Shown here: positions 55,982 to 64,000 of the stretch, piece by piece
How positions within the stretch are numbered: the stretch's first letter is position 1
Layout: the number at the start of each line of letters is the position of its first letter
Origin: Lampris incognitus
Lineage: Eukaryota; Chordata; Actinopteri; Lampriformes; Lampridae
Length of the DNA: 64,000 bases
Assembly: GCF_029633865.1 (NCBI RefSeq)
Contig: NC_079217.1
Location: 41,645,334 to 41,709,333 of the forward strand
Reading direction: 5' to 3'
Translations under genes and position numbers: made by a program
The notes under the pieces: generated by a model
What the model saw: only the letters and a program-made list of their open reading frames with translations
Database searches by the model: none
Told to the model about the DNA's origin: nothing

Positions 55982-55982
<1 letters not shown>
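54366..55982 (-). mobile_element. Tc1-B full-length (DD38E Tc1 transposon)
   Basis: Ends CACTACCGTTCAAAAGTTTG and (right) CAAACTTTTGAACGGTAG, flanked by TA (54364-54365, 55983-55984). 1617 bp. Parent type of the palindrome at 27064-28260. Lies in intron iii-iv on the gene's strand. Confidence 0.9.
54529..55572 (-). pseudogene. Tc1-B transposase with nonsense codon 6
   Basis: The ATG at 55572-55570 starts MARKR, then TAA replaces the GAA found in the palindromic copies (one base change). The rest is open to 54529 (from internal Met25, 323 aa). Domains: paired-type helix-turn-helix (NEGYSMREIAKKLKISYTGV), GRPR hook, second HTH, catalytic D154 (LWTDESKF), D244 (LQQDNDPKH) and E283 (DLNPIELLW), 38 residues apart (DD38E, Intruder-like). 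Re-initiation at Met25 would remove the first helix. It is otherwise undamaged. Confidence 0.88.
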
Positions 55983-57016
<1,034 letters not shown>

Positions 57017-57041
57017 GAGAGACAGAGAGATCATGTGCTTA

Positions 57042-57194
<153 letters not shown>

Positions 57195-57253
57195 TTATTG
57201 ACAAAACCAAAAACATTGTACCATTATCATACTGAGACTTACTTCAAAAATTG

Positions 57254-57325
57254 TCCATCCATCCATCCATTATCCAAACCGCTTATCGGGATGATGGAGC
57301 CTATCCTAGCAGTCCTTGTTAATTC
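57254..57325 (-). mobile_element. SINE-1b 3' tail fragment
   Basis: CCATCCATCCATTATCCAAACCGCTTATC...GGAGCCTATCCTAGCAGT: only the last 70 bp of the family. Confidence 0.65.
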
Positions 57326-58109
57326 CTCTCATATGTAAATAAGGTGCAAATATTCCCTTCGTGGAAAAAAATGTTTATTATTTGAGATATATGTATGACT
57401 GCAACCATTTTTTTTAATCAATTATGTCATGGAAGTGTAATAAGGGTGGTTCTTACACATCACAGGACATTACAAGAATAGCTATTTATGGGACAATGTC
57501 ACTGTTCTCTTTTAATAGAAATTTAATTGGATTAAGGGGTACAGCACTAGATGGCTGGATGGCTGCATGGATGTATTATATATAGCACTATGCACTATGC
57601 TGTATCAATATTTAAGCGCTAAATGATGCTAAAGATACCTGCAAAATGAATTCTTCAACAGTGGGCAACAGAGTACCTGGCCAGCTCCGTCTCAATGTTA
57701 ATTTTAATTGGTATTAACTGTAATGTCCCCCTAAGGGGCAACAGAAGCAAAAGAGGACAGGATGTACAGTGTTTTCATAGATGTAGGCCAATCTAAATGT
57801 ATTAAGCCATTTTTTAGAACAAACTGTAATGGGGACAATCGTCAGTTGCCAAAAACATGAACATAGGCTCAGTCAAACACACACACACAAAAATACGCAG
57901 CTACAGTGTGGCACAGCTGTGTCCTATTGGCCACTTCTGTTTCATCTGTTTTACCCATAATTCTTAGCTTTAGTATCATCACAACATGTGCAGCTCTGTG
58001 GCTCTGAGTGTGGGTGTGCGAGTTGGTATGTGTATGTATCAGTATATGTATCAGTACTTTATTTTGCATATTTAAATTTTTTTTGTTGTTCCATGTTTTC
58101 ATACCATCT
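57326..58109. other. intron i-ii sequence, nothing recognised
   Basis: AT-rich, with a short CA run (57877-57890). Confidence 0.45.
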
Positions 58110-58121
58110 CAGCGTATATAT

Positions 58122-58184
58122 AAACTTGGCAGCTGATGAGTGCGCAACACACGAAACAGGCTTTTACTAAAGTGTTCCAAGTTT
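58122..58184 (+). ncRNA. hammerhead ribozyme (type I), copy c
   Basis: Core CTGATGA (58133-58139), 13-nt stem-loop II closed by GTG/CAC, GAA (58153-58155), stem III ACA-GGCT-TTT (one mismatch), A at the cleavage site. Proximal stem I is weak (CAG/CTA), but an 8-bp distal stem AAACTTGG/CCAAGTTT (58122-58129, 58177-58184) encloses it. Core intact, probably slow or inactive. It is antisense to the gene. Confidence 0.65.
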
Positions 58185-58274
58185 TTTTCCTACATTTATC
58201 TTATTATTCCACTCCTCATTTCTTTAGCACTTTCATCAACACCATTGTCGTTTTCCAAAAAACAAAAAAATATA

Positions 58275-58470
58275 TAGTGGCATGGTGGCGCAGTGGTTAG
58301 CGCAGTTGCCTCACAGCAAGAAGACCAACCCTGGGGGTCGTTCTGGTTCATCCTCTGTGTGGAGTTTGCATGTTCTCCCCGTGTCTGTGTGGGTTTCCTC
58401 CGGGGGCTCCGGTTTCCTCCCACAGTCCAAAGACATGTAAGTCAGGTGAATCGGCTATACTAAATTGTCC

Positions 58471-58530
<60 letters not shown>

Positions 58531-58630
58531 CCTGTGATGGCCAGGCAGCCTGTCCAGGGTGCCCCCGTCTGTCGCCCAATGACTGCTGGGATAGGCTCCA
58601 GCATCCCTGTGACCCTGAGAGCAGGATACG
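58275..58630 (+). mobile_element. SINE-1b between Penelope-like ends
   Basis: A box GTGGCGCAGTGGTTAGC; the B-box stretch is deleted (CAGCAAGAAGACCAACCC). Body CATGTTCTCCCC...GTCCAAAGACATG; a (TG)n at 58474-58528; 3' end GACTGCTGGGATAGGCTCC...GCAGGATACG, then (TA)n. Confidence 0.8.
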
Positions 58631-58684
58631 CATATATATATATATATATATAGATACAGGAAAAAAAACAACCTTTTAATACAT

Positions 58685-58728
58685 AGCAGTACAAGCGTGT
58701 TTCATGTGTCGCACACTCATCAGCTGCT
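58685..58728 (-). ncRNA. hammerhead ribozyme (type I), copy d (best preserved)
   Basis: On the minus strand: stem I AGCAG/CTGCT (extendable by one more U-A pair), core CTGATGA, stem II GTGTG-CGA-CACAT (5 bp, first pair G-U), GAA, stem III ACA-CGCT-TGT, cleavage-site A. All invariant positions fit the CUGANGA...GAAA...UH consensus and all three stems pair. Sense orientation in intron i-ii of the glucosidase gene. Confidence 0.8.
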
Positions 58729-58740
58729 AATGTGTGTTGG

Positions 58741-59722
58741 GAGTGTGTCTGTGTGTGTGTGTTTGTGTCTGTGTGTATATACTAAACGTGTGATTTTCTT
58801 TTGGATGCGTCTCAATTTTTCTCTCCAACAATATGATTGCCTCCCCATTATTTTGTGCATGTCAAATTGAAATTGTCTCCCTGTATTTCAGTTTGAAATA
58901 ATAATAAAGCAGTACAACAGTATGCCAGACAACCCCTCCAACTGTAATTTACCTGCATCTGGTTTGACAATAATGATCAGTCACATTCTTATGGTTGCTG
59001 GGTAGGCCTAGCACCCTAGCACCGTGAGACAACAGTTTCATCTTCAAAGTTCAATGGATCATTATTTCATTTTCTGTGGAAACTTCCCAGATTATAATCA
59101 CCTGGACCCTCACCAATTCTTCTACCTGCTTCCCTTTCATCGCCCTTCATCCTGCACTGTACTGCCTACAATCACACACGTTCCCCAGGATGATAATCAC
59201 AACAGCGAGTCACTGTTTCTTTTTTAGCTTTGATTTCTGTATTGTTTGTGTTGCCCTCAGACATCTGGATGTCCTAAGCTCTGTAATAACCCACCATAAA
59301 AGAAAAATAGCATTTTGGTTATCAGTGCTTCATTTGTAAAACAGGAGGTTTTAGAACTCAGAGAAGGTGCTGCTCTGGTGGGTCAGTGGTGAGGAAAAAG
59401 TCACGGGACGCATCCACAGTGCCTACAGCACACTGGACAACACATTAACTGTTACAAATACACAAAACTGTCACCACAAACAAAGCACTATTCAGTTACA
59501 TTTATTAATTAGAGCTTTCTCAATAATCACCCAAAATTAGCGGGGGAGGGGGGGGCGTACAAACAGATGTTTACTATTTACCTCTCTCTCTCATTGACCA
59601 TCCCTTCACTTCCCTGTCCGTGTATTGCTACAATGAGGGGAAATGGAATTAGGGCCGAAAGTTCTTTTTACAACCATGAAAAGCAAGCAGGCTAAGAAAC
59701 CAAACTAAGGGATGTAGTCTGT
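58741..59722. other. intron i-ii sequence, nothing recognised
   Basis: No exon is expected here, because exons i and ii join directly. A G-rich patch lies at 59539-59554. Confidence 0.45.
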
Positions 59723-60835
59723 GTGTCTATGTGTCTGTCTGTCTGTCAGTGTGTCTGTCTGTCTGTGTTTGTGACCATTGACTTCAGGCTTGATGGTAAC
59801 CTTATCAATATCAGGAGGTTTCAGGCAACCACCAAGTTGACTTCTGAGAACATTATTGAGCTACAGTATGCCGATGATTGTGCCCTGGTAGCTCACACAC
59901 CAGAAGCCCTACAAAACACTATGTCGGCAGTTGTAACTGCATACAGGAGAATGGGACTGATTATCAACACCCAAAAGACAGAGGTAATCTGTCAGCTGAC
60001 TGCCAGCCTCCCAAGCCACCCAACAACCCAACCAACACAGCAGAAGGGCAACAACTGGCCACTGTTCCTGCCTTCAAATATCTGGGAAGCATGCTATCTG
60101 ACACCTGCACAATGGATGATGAGATTCAGCACCACCTCAAACGAGCCTCAACATCTTTTGGTCGTCTAAGGAGAAAGGTTTCCCAGAACAGCAACCTCAG
60201 TCTCCACACCAAAGTGCTTGTTTACAGAGCAGTGTGCATCTCCACACTACAGCCACCATCTCAGAAGCCTGGAGGCCTTCCATGTGAGATGTCTCCAGAG
60301 GATCCGCATTACTTGGGAGGACAGAGTGCCACACACAGAGGTGTTGGAGCGGGCAGGCAGCTGCAGCGTGGAGTCTACCCTAAACCACCATCAACTCAGG
60401 TGGCTTGGGCATGTTATTCTCATGCCCAGCCAATGACTCCCACATAAAGTCCTCTACAACCAACTATACCTTGGTCAATGCACTCCTGGTGGGCAGAAGA
60501 AGTGGTTCAAAGACCAAATGAAGACTACACTGAAAAGATGCCAGATTAACCCCTCTTCTTTGGAGGAACTTTCTACCTGTCGCACCACCTGGCACTCTCA
60601 CGTCTCAGAGGGAGTGAAGTATATGGAAAACCAGCGCACACAACACCGTGTGGCAAAGCATGCAAAGCGGCATGCTCGAAAAGCTACCCCTGCCCCCCTC
60701 CCAGCACCACTTTTACATGCCCAGTCTGCAACTGTAACTGTGCATCCAGGATCGGACTATTCAGCCACCAAAGGACTCACAAATAGGAGAAGATGGTCAT
60801 CATCGGACACGATGGACAACCAGCAAGCAAGCTGT
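59723..60835 (+). mobile_element. non-LTR LINE 3' half with C-terminal C2H2 finger
   Basis: Starts at a TGTC repeat and gives IDFRLDGNLINIRRFQATTK, ELQYADDCALVAHT (polymerase Asp pair intact, about 59867-59880) and YRRMGLIINTQKTEV. After a shift: VPAFKYLGSMLSDTCTMDDEI and RVPHTEVLERA (60330). The end has FTCPVCNCNCASRIGLFSHQ then RTH, a C2H2 finger typical of this LINE type, at about 60710-60785. Frames shift at least three times. Clade not certain (RTE/Daphne-like or related). It is followed by another TGTC tract. Confidence 0.7.
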
Positions 60836-60964
60836 TTGTGTCTGTGTGTCTGTCAGTGTGTCTGTCTGTCTGTTTGTCTGTCTGTCTATTTGTCTGTGTC
60901 TGTCAGTGCGTGTCTGTCTGTCTATTTGTCTGTGTCTGTCAGTGTGTCTGTGTGTCTGTCTGTA
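60836..60964. repeat. (TGTC)n/(TGTG)n microsatellite flanking the LINE
   Basis: Variant TGTCTG/TGTGTC units; a matching shorter tract at 59720-59771 precedes the LINE. Confidence 0.9.
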
Positions 60965-61341
60965 GGCCAGTTTCCCCCTTGTTGCTGAGGATATCCTAAT
61001 TCAATAGCAGCAACATTAGCTCACGTGATGTGCATAAATCTCACATGCTTCAAGCATCACTGAGTGTGACCTGATGTCTCTTTCCTTTTTAAGTCACATT
61101 TAAAATACCTCCCAAATAGACAAACGAGCCATTTACGAGTAACTTCGAAGGGAAATAAAAGCATGAAAGAACAGATAACAGTAAATATTACACTTTTATT
61201 TACAGATTTTGACAATGACAAAGGAGGTGCCAGATTCAATCAAATAGGTGCCGGTCCCAATCTGGGAGGTCCAGGATCCTGTCCAGCAGGATCTGGCACA
61301 AATTAAACCCTGGTAGCTATTAATCCTACAAATTCTGTGTT

Positions 61342-61372
<31 letters not shown>

Positions 61373-63287
61373 ATGTGTGGGTGTGTCTAATAGAGCGACT
61401 GAGTGTGTGATGACTCGCCTGTTGATTCCCGTCTGGAGCACTGGTTTTCTTAGCGCTCTTAAAATTAGAGGCTGACATGCTTGGTTGTGTCTAGTTGTTG
61501 CTTTGGCATATAATGATGTGCTATGCCAAGATTTCTGACAAACGGTTAAGATGCCTTCATTATGCCGTTCTGCAATATACCCTACTTTTACCTTGTCATT
61601 AACTGCCCAACGCAATTACTCCTTTTCTATGCTACACACTTTATACCACGGTTCAAGAAACGGTGTGCATGGAGGAACAAGGACCTGTGAGCTCTCAACA
61701 ACATCTTTAATGGCTTGACCGTTGTCTGTTGATCGAGCTCGCTGGACTTTTCATCTTATGAGGCAGTAGAGAAGAGGAGGTAGTAATGAAGAGCAGTCTG
61801 GGATGGAGACAGAGAATCCATCTCATGGGGCTCTTTATATTTATGGCCATGTTTACCCTGGCAAACACACTTCACGCACAATGATATGCACATTGAATGT
61901 ATACAAATACACATACATGCACAAGTACACAAGTATACACACACACAAATGCAAGCGCACGCACACACATGCACACCCCCCCACACACACACACACAGAG
62001 GTTTGATGAAAAATAAGGTTACCCGGCTTTGCCACCTCTTTTCACCCTTTTTTATCACCTATCCCTCCATTTATCTGTCTGGAATCTGCCATCCTCTCTG
62101 CCTCCCACTCCCACCTCCTCCATTCTTCTGTTTCTCTCTCTCCTTTCCTCACCCCACGTCATTAACCTTTAGGGCTCTCTCTCATAATACGAAACTACCA
62201 CTGGGACAAAAAAAAAACAAAAAAAAAAAACAACATTTAGGCTAACAATGAAGATGCCTTTTGGATGAATACCCGTACACGCCATTTAAATATGGCTGCA
62301 CAAGAGAAGCTGGCGAACAATAGCCCTGGTTATTTCTGCACAGTGCAGATACCAGTGTGGACAGTGCAGAATATTGCGAGAGCTTAGGAAATTATTTAGA
62401 GGTCAATAGTGGAAGTTGTCCGAGGGCAAAGAGAAGTGAAGCATGACTGGTCTCTGGGAATGACTGTGCAAAAAATTCTCTGCCTCTCTCTCTCTTTCTC
62501 GCCGTCACTCTCTCTGTCTTCCCCTTTTTCTGTTTCTGACCTTGTGTGCCCTCCGGCCCAGCTTGGTGGTGTTAATGCTCTGTTGTCAAACGGTTTGTTA
62601 AGCAGGCTGCAGGTTAAAGTGAGAGACTGAGTGAAAATGAGGCTTTTCCTCACCCTGCCAGATAAATGAATGGATGAGAGGATGAATAAATAAATAAGTG
62701 ACCAAAAGAAACACTGTTTTAAGAGTAAATTGAATAACGAATGACCCTTTTTCTCTTTTCAACATTCAAAAGCTTTCCTGTTGATGCCCTCTCACGTTCC
62801 CCTCTCACTTCTTCTCCCAACCTGATTGCAGGAGTCTCAAAAGTGGTTATCCATCTCACCTTCCTAACTCCAGTCTTCTATTTATTCTTATCTCTTCCAC
62901 CTTTTTTTTTGTCTTGCTTTTTTAATGATCACTCTTTCCTTTTTACTTTATATATCCTTCTCCACGTCTCCTGCTCTGTCTTCCCATCTCCACCTGTCTT
63001 GTCTCCTCGCTCCCTCTCTTCTTACTCCCTGTCTGCTTTAATTCTTTCCCTCTCACACACACCCATTTTCACTCGCTTTACAACCGTCATCTGGGGCTGC
63101 TATTTCGTGTCGTGTGTAGTTTTCTTCCATCAATTTTCCCCCTGTTTAAACACCTATTTGCAAGCCATTACTAAATGATTGAGATCATAGGGTGTGCTTG
63201 TGAGGGGTGGGTTGGGGGTATGGGGCTTGGGCAGTGGTGCATGGATCACCTTGAGAATTCAATTATGTGCCCACTCCATGGCGCTCC

Positions 63288-63290
<3 letters not shown>
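60965..63290. other. intron i-ii sequence with minor repeats
   Basis: (GT)n 61346-61382; CA-rich 61930-61998; an imperfect hairpin CCAGGATCCTG/CAGGATCTGG at about 61272-61297; A run 62208-62232. Open frames (e.g. minus 61196-61615) lack recognisable motifs. Confidence 0.45.
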
Positions 63291-63324
<34 letters not shown>

Positions 63325-63359
63325 GCACACACACAGGCATGCACACACACGCGCACGCT

Positions 63360-63390
<31 letters not shown>

Positions 63391-63405
63391 CACCACCACC
63401 ACCAC
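63291..63405. repeat. (CA)n with GCAC units and (CCA)n
   Basis: CA 63291-63320, mixed GCAC/CGCG, CA 63368-63388, CCA 63387-63404. Confidence 0.9.
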
Positions 63406-63634
63406 GATATGGACTGTCTCGTATTGCAAGCTGTGTAGGGAAATTTTGCCTGGTGGGATCGATCTCCGGACGGGCATTATTGTATTTCTCAGATGTGTTC
63501 AACGCTCCGAAAGGTCACCGCTAGACAGAATGCCACGCACACTACACCGCCAAACAGGTATGTATCTCACCGAGTGTGTGTGTGTGTGTGTGTAAGGGGG
63601 TCTGTGCTTAAATACCTGTCTCTGCACGTCCTTA

Positions 63635-63949
<315 letters not shown>

Positions 63950-64000
63950 CTAATCAAAACAGAGAAAGAAAGGCATACACAGCAAAGTGGTGAACAGAGA

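Larger units (their letters stand above)
58110..58740. mobile_element. inverted pair of Penelope-like ends flanking a SINE
   Basis: The left end 58110-58270 (plus) and right end 58655-58740 (minus) each hold a hammerhead fold in opposite orientation. The left continues TTATTATTCCACTCCTCATTTCTTTAGCAC, matching 50935-50965 after the element there. SINE-1b (58275-58630) lies between. No coding part is left. Confidence 0.65.

Noticed and set aside
61196..61615. 139-codon minus-strand ORF
   Set aside because: Contains a CA-repeat-encoded stretch and no known motif; lies inside a GH31 intron. Most likely chance.

Overview
This window looks like teleost fish genomic DNA. It combines a vertebrate intestinal-type alpha-glucosidase gene with canonical splice sites, fish-type tRNA-derived SINEs, three Tc1 families, DIRS, Penelope-like, hAT, L1, L2/Rex1 and RTE elements, and very long CA, CT and TA microsatellites. 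No bacterial-style operon or complete intronless host gene was seen. All calls come from reading the sequence and from remembered family motifs; no search was run.

Right half (about 41.5-63.8 kb, minus strand): eight exons of a GH31 maltase-glucoamylase/sucrase-isomaltase-like gene at 63677-63793, 57043-57191, 56115-56199, 54275-54331, 52959-53083, 48747-48835, 45775-45824 and 41505-41678. They join in frame to 282 codons without a stop, running from the GH31 signature-2 region to near the C terminus. The catalytic-nucleophile exons lie beyond the right edge, and the last short exon was not found. The introns hold transposons, including two Tc1-type elements on the same strand as the gene and Penelope-like ends that carry hammerhead-ribozyme folds.

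Left half (1 to about 41 kb): almost entirely repeats. In order: an L1 3' end; RTE fragments split around a Ty3/gypsy remnant; several SINEs; a short DIRS derivative (7.8-8.36 kb); a nearly full-length L1 with a 12-bp target duplication (11.05-16.37 kb); a hAT element with an 8-bp duplication (17.15-18.46 kb); a possible CpG-type promoter (18.95-19.23 kb); then a decayed DIRS tyrosine-recombinase retrotransposon (20.03-30.43 kb). The DIRS element has been hit by at least six later insertions: Tc1, LINE, candidate solo LTR, a 217-bp retroposon with a 12-bp duplication, a SINE and a palindromic Tc1 derivative. A second Tc1 of the same family, nearly identical, sits inside a SINE at 39.1-40.7 kb.

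Main points of interest: (1) four 44-nt type I hammerhead folds in Penelope-like ends, two of them on the sense strand of the glucosidase introns; (2) a different hammerhead-like core in a retroposon seen twice, each time with a 12-bp target duplication; (3) a Tc1 derivative that is a 535-bp inverted repeat around a 127-bp loop; (4) three Tc1/mariner families with different D-to-E spacing (34, 36 and 38 residues); (5) a GC-AG intron and a CT-microsatellite splice acceptor in the host gene.
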